Origin: Oscillospiraceae bacterium
GTDB lineage: Bacteria > Bacillota > Clostridia > Oscillospirales > Acutalibacteraceae
Assembly: GCA_015065795.1 (NCBI GenBank)
Contig: SVPO01000002.1
Coordinates: forward strand, 1-64,000
Length of the DNA stretch: 64,000 bases
Direction: 5' to 3'
Under the pieces are notes generated by a model, which had not been told where the DNA came from, searched no databases, and worked only from the letters and a program-made list of their open reading frames with translations. The position numbers and the translations under genes were made by a program. Of the stretch, positions 18,386-29,323 are shown piece by piece. Every line of letters begins with the position of its first letter. The stretch's first letter is position 1.

Positions 18386-20008
18386 TCACGCCCGGGAACC
18401 GGCTTTCCTGCGCAGCTTTGATTTTATCCTGCCGAGGATGGCGCAGATGTCGCCGAACTCCTCGGTCTTTCTGAACATGACGATGACCACTGCGTTGGGT
18501 ATCACCACGCACAGCAGGCACAGGATCAGGAATCTCGCGGTGCGGCCGATATCCGCAGGAACCAGCGTTCCCAGGAAGTATGTCAGGGCGGCGCATCCGG
18601 CTGTCACCAGAAAATAAAGCGCGAATCTGCGGAAATACTCCGAGACCGACCGGTTGAAAACATTCCTGTACACCACCCAGGGATCATACCACTGCAGCGT
18701 CAGCAGGCTTGATATGATCGTGGCAAGCTTGATGCCCACGATGCCCCATTCGGCACCGTAGGAGCCCAGCCACACGGCAAGCACGACGGACAGCCCGACA
18801 TTGATGACCAGCATTGCCACCGGTCGGAATTTTCCCTGCACAAAAAGTCCGTTGGAGGATCTGAACGTGGATATGGGATGTATCACGCTGCTGAAATAGG
18901 CGGAGACGACCAGCACCACGACCAGATACATGGACTTTACATATTCCGCGCCCAGCCAGATCTCAACAAAGGGGTTGAGCAGCACAATAAAGCTGGTGGA
19001 GCAGAAGCACAGCATCCAGAAGGAAAGGAAAAACAGCGTTCTGAAGGAACGGTACTGCTTGTCCGCGCCCGACTGCGCCGCCAGATTGCCCACGCTGGAT
19101 GTGACTGAATTATAGAACTGATTGAGCAGCTTCTGGATGTTGGTGGTGACCATGCGGTAGTTGGAGACCAATCCCACCCATATGGTTCCGAACATGGCGG
19201 AGATGACAATGCTGTCCAGACTGGCGTTGATCGCCGAGGACACCTTGTAGATCATCAGCGCTCCGATGTTTTTGAAAAGCTTGCTCTGTTCATCCTTCGG
19301 CAGCTTCTCATCCCTGTATTCGTCCAGCCCGGGATTGTGCCGGTCGGCTATCACCGCGACAACGTAGTTCTGCAGTCTCGTGAGCAGAATGTTGACCACC
19401 AGATAGATGATGAAGCAGTAGGGCAGACTTTTGAATGTGAAAAGAAGCGCACATTCCACTGCCATGCGGATCAGATAGAAGGCTATCTGCACAAAGGAAG
19501 CGTAGCGGTATTCCTGCTTTGCCGTAAGCAGCGCCGATTTGTAAACCAGCAGATAGGATACCGCCGAGTTGATCACATACAGGACATAGATAATGTACAG
19601 CTGCCCGTATATCTGCTCCTGCAGCGCGGGATTGCTGCTGTCTATCTTATCGATGGGCACGATGAATTTCAGCACCGGCAGCAGGCACAGACCACCTGCC
19701 AGCACAGCCAGAGCAACCTTGCGGTATGCCGACTTGTAGAAATTCATCAGCATGGCGATCTTCCGGGTGTCACCCTGCGCCATGGGCTTATAGAGGGCGT
19801 AGGTTATCGCGCTGGATATGCCCAGCTCCGCAAAGGAGAGCATGGTGAGCACATCCGTGAACAGGCTGGACACACCGGTATAGGCTATGCCCAGGGTGTG
19901 TATGAACACCGTGCGCATGACGAAGTTGCATATTATACCGGTGAGCCTTGACGCCACTCCGGCCGTGGTGTTGAGCGCGACATTAGCTACTCTTGATTTT
20001 TTCGCCAT
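18386..20008 (-). CDS. Polysaccharide flippase (MATE/Wzx-type oligosaccharide exporter)
   Basis: 540 aa polytopic protein; VALNTTAGVASRLTGIICNFVMRTVFIHTLGIAYTGVSSLFTDVLTMLSFAELGI. Confidence 0.88.
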   Translation of the reverse strand: MAKKSRVANVALNTTAGVASRLTGIICNFVMRTVFIHTLGIAYTGVSSLFTDVLTMLSFAELGISSAITYALYKPMAQGDTRKIAMLMNFYKSAYRKVALAVLAGGLCLLPVLKFIVPIDKIDSSNPALQEQIYGQLYIIYVLYVINSAVSYLLVYKSALLTAKQEYRYASFVQIAFYLIRMAVECALLFTFKSLPYCFIIYLVVNILLTRLQNYVVAVIADRHNPGLDEYRDEKLPKDEQSKLFKNIGALMIYKVSSAINASLDSIVISAMFGTIWVGLVSNYRMVTTNIQKLLNQFYNSVTSSVGNLAAQSGADKQYRSFRTLFFLSFWMLCFCSTSFIVLLNPFVEIWLGAEYVKSMYLVVVLVVSAYFSSVIHPISTFRSSNGLFVQGKFRPVAMLVINVGLSVVLAVWLGSYGAEWGIVGIKLATIISSLLTLQWYDPWVVYRNVFNRSVSEYFRRFALYFLVTAGCAALTYFLGTLVPADIGRTARFLILCLLCVVIPNAVVIVMFRKTEEFGDICAILGRIKSKLRRKAGSRA

Positions 20009-20040
20009 TGCGGCAGCCTCCGTGAATCTGTGGTTTGTGA

Positions 20041-21735
20041 TTACCCGTTCTTTCGGGTGACAAAGAAGCCTATTTCGTCAACGGGAGTGGCTGCCGGGGA
20101 TTTCCAGTATATCCAGCCGGTATCCTTTTTGGTCCAGTTCTCGCCGTACTTTTCCCTCAGCAGCTTTTCCGGATCGGCAGGGACGGGAATCTCGTGGCCT
20201 GCCACATCCCTCGTCGCAATTCCGGTTATGGGAGAGTAGTTCATTTCCACGACGTTGCGCGTGTTCTTGCCGTACAGCACGTCCGGCTTGCGGTAGAACA
20301 GCCATGTTCTGGCATACTCGTCCGTCATCTCGTAGTAGTTGAAGTCGCACTTGATGCGGTGGCCGTTCATGTCAAAGTAATAGGATTCCTCCGCGACGAT
20401 GCAGCCCACTATATACTGTCTCCACAGCTTGAAGCCGTTTTTCACCAGCGCGTCGTGGAAGGTCTCGTAGCTGACATCTCCGAGGATGACGCCCATATCG
20501 AGGTCGATGTCGTGATCCATGAAGCCGTTCTCGCGGATGAAGCCCAGCAGGGTGCCGAAATCGGCAAACAGCTTGACGTTCACGCTTTGCGCGACCTCGC
20601 CCGCCTTGCGGATCAGGTCAAAGCCCACGGCTTTGAGGGCGGCGGCTTTGTTCGCGTTGGCTTTGGCGGCTTTTCTGTTCCTTCCGGTGACCTTTTTGGC
20701 AAAGGATCTGGCCTTCTGCTTCATGGAGCGGAGGGAGCCTGCCGATTTGATGGGCGATGCGACCAGGAGCTTCATAAGGGTCTTGCTGCGCTTGACGCGG
20801 CTGAAGTAGCGCGTCTCCGCAGGCTTTTCGCCGTTCAGACCGGATTTCATTTTCTTTTTCCAGTCCGGGGCATTCCTGTTCAGATATTCATATGCCTGAT
20901 TGAGGTATTTTCTGGCAAGCTTCTTGTTCCTTACGCCTATCAGCGCGGAGAAACGGGCGGTGATGTGGCCGGTAACCAGACGGACGATCACATCCTCGAA
21001 GTTCTCCTTGTAATCGGGCAGCTTGCTGTACATTCCGATTATGCTGTCGCAGGACTTGAAGATATCAAAGATCTTGGGGCTGACATCGGTGGTGATGGCG
21101 CCGGGTCGCTCCCGACGGTAATAGTACAGCGGATACGGGACATAATCCACGCGGTTGGCGTAGTACAGCAGATTGTAGACCATCGCCGAATCCTCAAAAT
21201 ACTGAATCGGGAAACGTATGCCGGTTTCCGTGAACAGCTTTCTGCGGTAAATCTTGTTCCACGCATAGGACTTTACCAGCAGCAGCTGCTCGGGAGACTC
21301 GGTGATGCTGTGTCCGGCATACTTGATCAGCTCGGAGCGCTGAGTCTCATATCGTCCGTCGCTCCAGACGGACATTATCATGCACGCCACGACATCGGAA
21401 TCGTTCTCCCGCGCGCGCTTTATCATCTGCTCAAACATCTCCGGGGACAGATAATCGTCGCTGTCCACGAAGGCTATGTATTCTCCCTCGGCTCTTTCGA
21501 TGCCGTAATTTCTCGCATCGCTCAGTCCGCCGTTCTCTTTTATGTAGGACCGGACCATATCCGGATATCTGTGGCAATACTCGTCAATGATCGCCTGAGA
21601 ATTATCCGGGGAACCGTCGTTTATCACCAGAACTTCAATATCCTGAAAGGTCTGCCCCACGATGGAATCCAGACACTGCCTGAGGTAATTTTCGACATTG
21701 TATACCGGTACAATTACCGAAATAGTCTTGCTCAT
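20041..21735 (-). CDS. Family 2 glycosyltransferase with C-terminal LicD-like nucleotidyltransferase-fold domain
   Basis: N-term ISVIVPVYNVENYLRQCLDSIVGQTFQDIEVLVINDGSPDNS; C-term VKLFADFGTLLGFIRENGFMDHDIDLDMGV. Confidence 0.85.
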   Translation of the reverse strand: MSKTISVIVPVYNVENYLRQCLDSIVGQTFQDIEVLVINDGSPDNSQAIIDEYCHRYPDMVRSYIKENGGLSDARNYGIERAEGEYIAFVDSDDYLSPEMFEQMIKRARENDSDVVACMIMSVWSDGRYETQRSELIKYAGHSITESPEQLLLVKSYAWNKIYRRKLFTETGIRFPIQYFEDSAMVYNLLYYANRVDYVPYPLYYYRRERPGAITTDVSPKIFDIFKSCDSIIGMYSKLPDYKENFEDVIVRLVTGHITARFSALIGVRNKKLARKYLNQAYEYLNRNAPDWKKKMKSGLNGEKPAETRYFSRVKRSKTLMKLLVASPIKSAGSLRSMKQKARSFAKKVTGRNRKAAKANANKAAALKAVGFDLIRKAGEVAQSVNVKLFADFGTLLGFIRENGFMDHDIDLDMGVILGDVSYETFHDALVKNGFKLWRQYIVGCIVAEESYYFDMNGHRIKCDFNYYEMTDEYARTWLFYRKPDVLYGKNTRNVVEMNYSPITGIATRDVAGHEIPVPADPEKLLREKYGENWTKKDTGWIYWKSPAATPVDEIGFFVTRKNG

Positions 21736-21772
21736 TTCTGCCTTCGCCTTTCTTGTGCTGAATTATTCCTGA

Positions 21773-22648
21773 TTATTCGTCGCCGTAAATCTCTCTCAGT
21801 CTCTGTCTGACGGCTTCCTTGTCCTCCTTGTAGGTCACGCCCATCCACTGGGAATCGGTAACGCGCACCTTCATGCGGATCTCGCCGGAGCGCACCAGCC
21901 TGTCCACAACGATGGAGAGCGGCAGCTCAGAGCGCAGATCATTCTCCGGCAGAGAGGCGACAAACTCACCGAAGATGACCTTGCAGCGCCGGGCAAACTC
22001 CGGGGAAAAGCCGAAAAGATTCATGGACGCGATGGCGTCGGGATCAACATCCATGCTGCCCTGTTCCGTAAAGGAACGGATAACGCCGTCCTCACACTTG
22101 CAGATGCGGTAGGTTTCCGCCACCGACTCAAGATAGCCGTCGTCACTGACGCTGCACAGTCCGCGGGTGACCTCACCGAAGGCGGACATGGTGCTGCGGA
22201 TGGGATAAGCAACCATGCACTGATCGTTTGCCTTTACGTTTTCCAGCTCCTCGGACATCTCCCTGTAGGCTGTGGTGCCGTAATAATCGTCGGCGTTTAT
22301 CACCGCGAAGGGAGTATCCAGCCACGGCTGGGCACACACAAGGGCGTGGATGGTGCCGTAAGGCTTTACACGCTCCGCGGGAGGAGTGAAGCCCTCGGGC
22401 AGAGAGGAAAAATCCTGCACCGCGAATATCAGCTCAACGTCGCTGATCCTCGATGATATCTCTTTGGCAAACCATTCTTCCATGCTGCGCGAGATAACGA
22501 ATACCGCGCGGTTGAAGCCGAACTTCCTTGCGTCGCGCACGGCGTATTCCATGAGCATCTCGTTGTTGGGGCCGAACCCGTCGGTCTGCTTGCCTCCGCC
22601 GTAGCGCGAGCCCAGTCCGGCGGCAAGTATCAGCAGGGTCTTGTTCAT
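21773..22648 (-). CDS. Sugar-phosphate nucleotidyltransferase family protein
   Basis: Start re-assigned to MNKTLLILAAGLGSRYGGGKQTDGFGPNNEMLMEYAV (Met23 of track ORF). Confidence 0.85.
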   Translation of the reverse strand: MNKTLLILAAGLGSRYGGGKQTDGFGPNNEMLMEYAVRDARKFGFNRAVFVISRSMEEWFAKEISSRISDVELIFAVQDFSSLPEGFTPPAERVKPYGTIHALVCAQPWLDTPFAVINADDYYGTTAYREMSEELENVKANDQCMVAYPIRSTMSAFGEVTRGLCSVSDDGYLESVAETYRICKCEDGVIRSFTEQGSMDVDPDAIASMNLFGFSPEFARRCKVIFGEFVASLPENDLRSELPLSIVVDRLVRSGEIRMKVRVTDSQWMGVTYKEDKEAVRQRLREIYGDE

Positions 22649-22938
22649 AGATCTAGCTCCTTTCATGAGCCGCTGCTGCCGCAATGATCTCCGCACGGCA
22701 GCCGTATCACACATATATTCCGAATATCTGTCTCAGTCTGTCTTAGCTATCATTCAATTATATGCTTCGGGCTGCCTATTGTCAACCGTTCTGTATCCTG
22801 CGTACTTTATGTTTTTATATAACATAATAGCAGCCCGTACGGCGCGCTCAGCCCCCTGTGCCGTCACCCGTCCTGCATATACCTGCAGTCGCCGCGCATA
22901 TATTTGACCACCATCTACACAAACGGAGGTCATGATTC

Positions 22939-23733
22939 ATGGATATCTACAGAATATTCGGCAGAAAACAGCTTCTGTCCATCGTGCTGTGCGCGGTCAT
23001 TCTCTGCGCGGTGCTGCTGACCGCCACCGGCGGCGCGGCTTCGGTCACCGCTTCCACACATCAGCGCCTGCTGCCCATCTACGCCGTGGGACGGGAGGAG
23101 GACGACAAGGTCATCAGCATTTCCTTTGACGCCGCCTGGGGCAACGAGGACACCCAGACACTCATCGACATCCTCGGACGCTACAACATCACCGCCACCT
23201 TTTTCCTGGTAGGCGACTGGGTGGAAAAATATCCCGAATCGGTAAAGCAGCTCAGCGACGCCGGTCACGAGATAATGAACCATTCCGACACCCATCCCCA
23301 TATGTCCAAGCTCAGCCGCGACCAGATGCGCAAGGAGATAGAAAGCTGCAACGACCGCATCGAAGCGATAACCGGAGTGCGCCCCACCCTTTTCCGCGCG
23401 CCCTACGGCGAATACTGCGACGGGCTTATTCAGGTACTGGATGAGCTGGGGATGCACTGTATCCAGTGGGATGTGGATTCTCTGGACTGGAAGGACCCCA
23501 CTCCCGGAGATATCTGCAGCCGCGTGTGCAGCCATGTGACGCCCGGCTCCATCTGCCTTTTCCACAACGCCGCCAAGAACACCCCTGCAGCTCTGCCCAT
23601 GCTCATCGAGCAGCTGCTTACCGACGGATACACTTTCGTGCCGATATCGAAAAACATCCATACCGGCAGCTGCACCATCGACCACACAGGCAGGCAGTGG
23701 CCGGCGGAAAACCCCTCTGCCCCGGCAGCCTGA
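22939..23733 (+). CDS. Polysaccharide deacetylase (NodB domain, PdaB-like)
   Basis: ISISFDAAWGNEDTQTLIDILGRYNITATFFLVGDW, HEIMNHSDTHPHMSKLS, FRAPYGEY; N-terminal membrane segment. Confidence 0.9.
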   Translation: MDIYRIFGRKQLLSIVLCAVILCAVLLTATGGAASVTASTHQRLLPIYAVGREEDDKVISISFDAAWGNEDTQTLIDILGRYNITATFFLVGDWVEKYPESVKQLSDAGHEIMNHSDTHPHMSKLSRDQMRKEIESCNDRIEAITGVRPTLFRAPYGEYCDGLIQVLDELGMHCIQWDVDSLDWKDPTPGDICSRVCSHVTPGSICLFHNAAKNTPAALPMLIEQLLTDGYTFVPISKNIHTGSCTIDHTGRQWPAENPSAPAA

Positions 23734-23861
23734 CCGACTGTCACGGCATTTCCTCAAAGTGACAGACCGGCAGAATTCTTTCCATGACGTGACAAAATTT
23801 GCCAAACACCCCTTGTTATGTCCTCATCTCTGTGCTACAATGCCCTCAGGAGGTGAAGCGC

Positions 23862-25394
23862 ATGACTTTTTCCGAGAAACTGAATTATCTGCTGGAGCTG
23901 AGCGGTGCTTCCAACGCCGAGCTTGCCCGTGCTTCGGGCATTGACCCGTCACAGGTCAGCCGGCTGAGAGGCGGCACCAGAAACATTCCCAAGCGCATCC
24001 ACACCATCGAGCTGATGTCTGAATTCTTTGCCGGACTGTGCATCGGAGACTATCAGCGCTCGTCTCTGGCGGACACCATCGGAGACAAAAAGCTGCTCAC
24101 CGACCGCAGCGCGCACTACACCGCCGACGTGCTGTGCAGCTGGCTGCGCTCCAAGCAGTCCGATTCCAGCGCACGCCTTGACCATTTCATGCGCAGTTTT
24201 GAGGACTACGACCGTTCCGTCCGAACCAGCAATGCCCTCACGGGCAATGAGCATCCGCTGCACGTTGTGACAACCTATGGCTACGAGGGCAATGAAGGAA
24301 GACGCACCGCCGTTGCAGATGTCATCAACTATCTGGTAAACAGTGACACTCCCGGCGAGGTGTACATTCTCAGTGACGAGAACCTCCACTGGCTGGCTCA
24401 GGACAAGGGCTTCAGCGATTCCCTCATCGAGTCCATGGTCAAGCTTGCCGAAAAGGGATTCACCGTCAAGCGCATTGTTTCCCCCCTGCGCGACTCCGTC
24501 TCGGCAATCGAGGCTCTTGACCGATGGATGCCCATTTACATGACCGGTGCCCTCACCTCTTTCCATTACCCCCGTATGAGGGACGGGCTTTTCCGCCGTT
24601 TCATGATCGTATCCCCGGGCAATTTCACTCTTTCCTCCTGCGCTCTGGGCGATCAGCACGAATGTGCGTCCACATATGTCAGCTACGAGCCTGCGGTCAT
24701 CGAAGACGACACCCGTTTCTTCAACAGCTATCTCAGCAAGTGTGCCCCACTTGCCGAGCCGTATATCTACGAGCGCGATCCGGTCACATTCTCCGGACAT
24801 CTGCTGGACTTCCACAGCATCTCCTCCGACGGGATCAGCAAGTGGATGGGCATGACCTGCAACGTGGTGCCGCCCTCCATCATCAATCGTCTGGAGCAGA
24901 ACTACACCGATCCCGACTCCATGAAGATCATCAGCGTGTTCCGTTCCATTCAGGAGGCCTTTGAGAAGAACCTTGACGACGGAAACCGGTTCATCGAGAT
25001 CATCCGATTGTTTTCCGCCGAGCAGGTGCTCCGCGGCGAAGCGCAGCTGACGCCGTCACTGCTGCTCCCCGACAGCTCGCGCTGTTATACTGTCGAGGAA
25101 TACCGCCAGCACCTCGCCTACATCCTGTCCATGATGGAAAAGCATCCCAACTACTACGTCCTCGTGGATGTGGGCGATATGACCGAAAACGAGCTGCACC
25201 TCAAGGACGGCAAGCTGGCTCTGCTGGTGCGCACTACCACTCCCTTCACCATCTTCAGCACATCGGAACACAGCACTCTTTCGGCGGTGCAGGAGTATCT
25301 GATGCTGCAGGCAACGCGCTACGGCTCCTCCATGGTCATCCAGCGCCGCCACACGATGGAAAAGCTGCAGAACCTTATCAATCATCTGAGCTGA
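23862..25394 (+). CDS. Large helix-turn-helix (XRE-like) regulatory protein
   Basis: MTFSEKLNYLLELSGASNAELARASGIDPSQVSRLRGGTRNIPK; aggaggtg RBS; 510 aa. Confidence 0.8.
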   Translation: MTFSEKLNYLLELSGASNAELARASGIDPSQVSRLRGGTRNIPKRIHTIELMSEFFAGLCIGDYQRSSLADTIGDKKLLTDRSAHYTADVLCSWLRSKQSDSSARLDHFMRSFEDYDRSVRTSNALTGNEHPLHVVTTYGYEGNEGRRTAVADVINYLVNSDTPGEVYILSDENLHWLAQDKGFSDSLIESMVKLAEKGFTVKRIVSPLRDSVSAIEALDRWMPIYMTGALTSFHYPRMRDGLFRRFMIVSPGNFTLSSCALGDQHECASTYVSYEPAVIEDDTRFFNSYLSKCAPLAEPYIYERDPVTFSGHLLDFHSISSDGISKWMGMTCNVVPPSIINRLEQNYTDPDSMKIISVFRSIQEAFEKNLDDGNRFIEIIRLFSAEQVLRGEAQLTPSLLLPDSSRCYTVEEYRQHLAYILSMMEKHPNYYVLVDVGDMTENELHLKDGKLALLVRTTTPFTIFSTSEHSTLSAVQEYLMLQATRYGSSMVIQRRHTMEKLQNLINHLS

Positions 25395-25420
25395 ACCCTG
25401 TTTTTTCCTCAATAAGCAAA

Positions 25421-25463
25421 CCCGACTGCCGCGGAAGCTCTACGCGGCAGTCGGGTCTTTTTT
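25421..25463 (+). terminator. Rho-independent terminator
   Basis: cccgactgccgcg-gaagctcta-cgcggcagtcggg followed by tctttttt. Confidence 0.93.
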
Positions 25464-25747
25464 GTGATGATTATTCCGCGGGCTCCTCTGCGGATGTGTC
25501 CCCGTCAGGCGCCTTGAACAGTCGGTTTTCTGCCGAAAATTCTGCAGGTATCCATAGTTTGACCTGCGTTTTTTGACGGCGGTCAAATATATGCGAGGGT
25601 ACGCCGGATAAAAACCGGTGTCGGAACAAACTTCACCCCGGGCGGCAGAGCGCAGCCTGCTGCCCGGGGCGAGTGATATTACGGATGTGTCATGTCGGCG
25701 CGCGTGCGCACAGAGTTCATTTCAGCAGGTATGCCGCAGGAGAGTTA

Positions 25748-27262
25748 TCAGTATTCGCAGCTGTATGTTCCCACCACACATTTGAAGACAGTTTCTCCGC
25801 CGCTGTCGATGTGGAAGTTATTAGACTCACCGGTCTTTGTCCAGTGCACATGATCCGGACTGCAGTTACTGTGAACATAGTTCCGTATCTGCTCCCTGAG
25901 AGCGTCATCCATCTCCACTCTCACCAGCACATAGTAGTCCCCGGGAGGCAGGTCAAAGGAAAAGCCGCTGTCCGAATCCAGGTTACCTTCGTATAGCATT
26001 TCGCCGCTTCCCGATACCAGCTCATCTTCTCCTGTGCTCTCGTTTTCTTCAAATACACCTTCGCGAATCACTACACTTATCTTTGACATGGGCAGACCGC
26101 TCAGAGCGTCGACAGCATCGACCTCGACGGTCAGGCTGCCGTTGACCACAGCGGGAGGAGCCGGGTCATCGCTCCATGTCTCGCCGTCGAAGTAGGAGTC
26201 AACGGTGGTGTTGGGCACTGCCTTCTCACCGCCGAAGACGAATACCTCCTCAGGCTGGAAGCGATTGATGAAGTCCACCAGATTTTCGGTGAAGCTCTTG
26301 CCGTCGGTATATGCCGAGGCGGTGAGGAAGATGGAGCTGCTGTCCTCGGCGTTGAGCTTGCCGTTGGTCAGCAGGACGGGCATACCCTTCTTGGCTGCGA
26401 AAACACCGCCGGCAAGGGCATCGGGGTAGTTTTCACCGGTGGCAAAGGCGATGCCCTTGGTGGGGAAGATATCCATGAAGTGATCGGCAACCTTGAGGGC
26501 GGTGTCGTATCTGGAGCTGCCGTTGATACGGGTAACGGAGCTGACGCCGCTGCGTCCGAGCTCGGTGCGCACCGAATCGCTGATGGCTGCCGTACCGCCG
26601 ATGACATAGGCGATACTCACGCCGCTTTCACTGAGCAGTGCCGCCGAACCGCTGTCGATGGTGCCCTTTTTGTTGGAGTATATGATAGGAGCACCCTTGA
26701 TGGATGCGACAGGGCTGACCGCCAGCGCGTCGGGGTAGTTTTCGCCACTGACCACAAAGGCATCGTCAGAGGGACCGGAAAGGTCTCTGAGCTTTTCGGC
26801 GACCTTTACGGATGTCTCGTAGCGTGTTTTGCCCGAGATGCGCTCAACGGTAAAGTTCTTGCCGGTGAGCTCGTTTTCAATGGAGGCGCTGACCGCCGCA
26901 TTACCGCCGAGAATGACGATATCGGACGCGCCCAGCGAATATATCTGCTCCATGACACTCCCGGGCACGGAGTCGCCGCTTACCAGCAGGACGGGGGCAT
27001 CCAGAGCGTATGCCAGCGGAGCACCGGCGAGGGCGTCGGGGTAATCCTTGGCGCTTGCCAGCACCACTGTGTCGGCGTAGTCCCATCCCTCTGCGGCGAT
27101 CCTGTTGGCGGTGTCGTAGCGGTCGGAGCCGTGGATACGCACAAAGGATGCCGAGGCGTAGGACCCTGCTTCAACCCGGACGTCCCGGGCAAAGGCTGCC
27201 CAGCCGAGAACCATCGTCAGCGACAGCAGGGTGGCTAAGGTCTTTTTGAATATGCCGTTCAT
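25748..27262 (-). CDS. Cell-wall-binding repeat 2 (CWB2) surface protein
   Basis: Repeats RIHGSDRYDTANRIA..., RISGKTRYETSVKVA..., RINGSSRYDTALKVA... each with YPDALA; signal peptide; start by RBS AGAGGT at 27262. Confidence 0.9.
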   Translation of the reverse strand: MNGIFKKTLATLLSLTMVLGWAAFARDVRVEAGSYASASFVRIHGSDRYDTANRIAAEGWDYADTVVLASAKDYPDALAGAPLAYALDAPVLLVSGDSVPGSVMEQIYSLGASDIVILGGNAAVSASIENELTGKNFTVERISGKTRYETSVKVAEKLRDLSGPSDDAFVVSGENYPDALAVSPVASIKGAPIIYSNKKGTIDSGSAALLSESGVSIAYVIGGTAAISDSVRTELGRSGVSSVTRINGSSRYDTALKVADHFMDIFPTKGIAFATGENYPDALAGGVFAAKKGMPVLLTNGKLNAEDSSSIFLTASAYTDGKSFTENLVDFINRFQPEEVFVFGGEKAVPNTTVDSYFDGETWSDDPAPPAVVNGSLTVEVDAVDALSGLPMSKISVVIREGVFEENESTGEDELVSGSGEMLYEGNLDSDSGFSFDLPPGDYYVLVRVEMDDALREQIRNYVHSNCSPDHVHWTKTGESNNFHIDSGGETVFKCVVGTYSCEY

Positions 27263-27461
27263 GCTGAAACCTCTTTTCATGAAATTTATCCATATTATAC
27301 CCCACTCATTCATGCACTTCTATCACAAATTACCACAATCTTCCACGGTACATTATGTGCATTATCACGAACATAAACTGTTGACTCAATCCGCGGCGCT
27401 AACACTGCCAACAGACACCGTACGCGTTCCTGCTCCCCTGAAAAAATACTTTTCATTTTGC

Positions 27462-27490
27462 TTGAGTGAACAGGCGTGATATGCTATACT
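27462..27490 (+). promoter_or_regulatory. Promoter for ychF
   Basis: TTGAGT-N17-TATACT with TG-extended -10. Confidence 0.6.
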
Positions 27491-27577
27491 TACTGTGTAT
27501 GGCACGAAACCGGCGGAAATCCGCCGCGTTTCCGTGCCGCTCAATCCGCACAACCTGCTTTAAGGAGATATACAGCC

Positions 27578-28675
27578 ATGAAACTTGGTATCGTCGGACT
27601 GCCCAACGTTGGCAAGTCCACCCTGTTCAACGCCATCACCAACGCCGGAGCACAGTCGGCAAACTATCCCTTCTGCACCATCGAGCCCAACGTGGGCGTG
27701 GTGACCGTGCCGGACAAGCGCCTCAACGCTCTGGCGGAGATATACAATCCCGTCAAGCTCACCCCTGCCACCGTGGAGTTCGTGGACATCGCCGGTCTGG
27801 TGCGCGGCGCCAGCAAGGGCGAGGGTCTGGGCAACAAGTTCCTTGCCAACATCCGCGAGGTGGACGCCATCGTGCACGTCGTCCGCTGCTTTGACAGCAC
27901 CGACGTCATCCACGTTGAAGGCTCGGTGGACGCCGCCCGCGACGTGGAGACCATCGACATCGAGCTGGCTCTTGCCGACATGGAGGTCATGGAGCGCCGC
28001 ATCGACAAGACACGCAAGCTGCTCAAGGCGGACAAGAAATATCAGGACGAGCTGGATCTCTACGAGCGCGTGCTGACCGTTCTCGCCGAGGGCAAGTCCG
28101 CCCGTTCCGTCGACTGCGATGAGGACGAAAAGAAGCTGTTGGAGCAGGCCGGTCTCATCACCTGCAAGCCGGTCATCTACGCCGCCAACCTCAGCGAGAG
28201 CGACTTTGCCGGCGGCATTGACGGCAACGAAAACTACAAGGCTGTGTGCGCCATCGCCGAAGCCGAGCACGCTCAGGTGCTGCCCATCTGCGCCGAGCTG
28301 GAGGCTCAGATCAGCGACATGAGCCTTGAGGACAAGCAGATGTTCCTCTCCGAGCTGGGTCTGGAGGAGTCCGGTCTGGATCGCCTCATCCGTGCCTGCT
28401 ATCATCTGCTGGGTCTCATCAGTTTCCTCACCGCCGGTCAGCCCGAGGTTCGCGCATGGACCATCGTGCGCGGCACCAAGGCTCCTCAGGCGGCAGGCAA
28501 GATCCATTCCGACATCGAGCGCGGCTTCATCCGTGCCGAAGTCATCGCCTACGAAAAGCTCATGGAGCTGGGCGGCTCCCTGACCGCCGCCAAAGAAAAG
28601 GGTCAGGTCCGCTCCGAGGGCAAGGAGTACGTCATGCAGGACGGCGACGTTGTGCATTTCCTGTTCAACGTCTAA
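27578..28675 (+). CDS. ychF: Redox-regulated ATPase YchF (Obg-like)
   Basis: [71 protein letters not shown]; taaggag RBS. Confidence 0.97.
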   Translation: MKLGIVGLPNVGKSTLFNAITNAGAQSANYPFCTIEPNVGVVTVPDKRLNALAEIYNPVKLTPATVEFVDIAGLVRGASKGEGLGNKFLANIREVDAIVHVVRCFDSTDVIHVEGSVDAARDVETIDIELALADMEVMERRIDKTRKLLKADKKYQDELDLYERVLTVLAEGKSARSVDCDEDEKKLLEQAGLITCKPVIYAANLSESDFAGGIDGNENYKAVCAIAEAEHAQVLPICAELEAQISDMSLEDKQMFLSELGLEESGLDRLIRACYHLLGLISFLTAGQPEVRAWTIVRGTKAPQAAGKIHSDIERGFIRAEVIAYEKLMELGGSLTAAKEKGQVRSEGKEYVMQDGDVVHFLFNV

Positions 28676-28724
28676 GCATATCCGCATACGTCTGCACTGC
28701 CCGAAGCTGACATAAGCATACGCG

Positions 28725-28774
28725 CAGCCTGCAGATCGTCGGGAGATTCTTCTCTCTGTTCTGCAGGCTGTTTT
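28725..28774 (+). terminator. Terminator of ychF
   Basis: cagcctgcag ... ctgcaggctg followed by tttt. Confidence 0.7.
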
Positions 28775-28789
28775 GCATGGAGGTATAAT

Positions 28790-29320
28790 ATGACACTTCT
28801 CATCACCGACGTACAGTGCGGTATCACAACCGACCGTCTGCACGAATGTGACCGCTTTCTTTCCGCTGTGAGGCGGCTGATCTCCGATGCGCGCGAAAAC
28901 GGCGTCGAGGTGGTATACATCCGTCACGACGACGGCGTGGGCACCGTCCTTGAAAAGGATACCCCGGGCTATGAGATCTACCCCGACTTTGCTCCCCTTG
29001 AGGGCGAACGGGTCTTTGACAAAAATGTCAGCAGCCCCTTCCGCAGTTCCGGTCTGCTGGAGTATCTCCGTCAGAAGGGCGAGGAACAGATAATGGTGAC
29101 CGGTCTGTTCACCGAATACTGCATCGATGCCACGGTCAAGTGCGGCTTTGAGCACGGATTTGAGGTCATCGTGCCCACCGACGCCAACTCCACCGCGGAC
29201 AACCGCCACATGACCGCCGCCCTCACCCACGAATACTACAACGATTTCATCTGGAACCGACGCTACGCGAGGTGCGTTACCATCGACGAGGCTGTTTCCA
29301 TGCTGACAAAACGTGACTGA
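28790..29320 (+). CDS. Cysteine hydrolase (isochorismatase family)
   Basis: MTLLITDVQCGI, VVYIRHDDG, VTGLFTEYCIDATVKCGFEHGFEVIVPTDA. Confidence 0.88.
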   Translation: MTLLITDVQCGITTDRLHECDRFLSAVRRLISDARENGVEVVYIRHDDGVGTVLEKDTPGYEIYPDFAPLEGERVFDKNVSSPFRSSGLLEYLRQKGEEQIMVTGLFTEYCIDATVKCGFEHGFEVIVPTDANSTADNRHMTAALTHEYYNDFIWNRRYARCVTIDEAVSMLTKRD

Positions 29321-29323
29321 TTG

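Noticed and set aside
25635-25672. GC-rich hairpin ccccgggcggcag...ctgctgcccgggg downstream of the CWB2 gene
   Set aside because: Strong stem but no U-tract on the minus strand; not confident enough to call a terminator.
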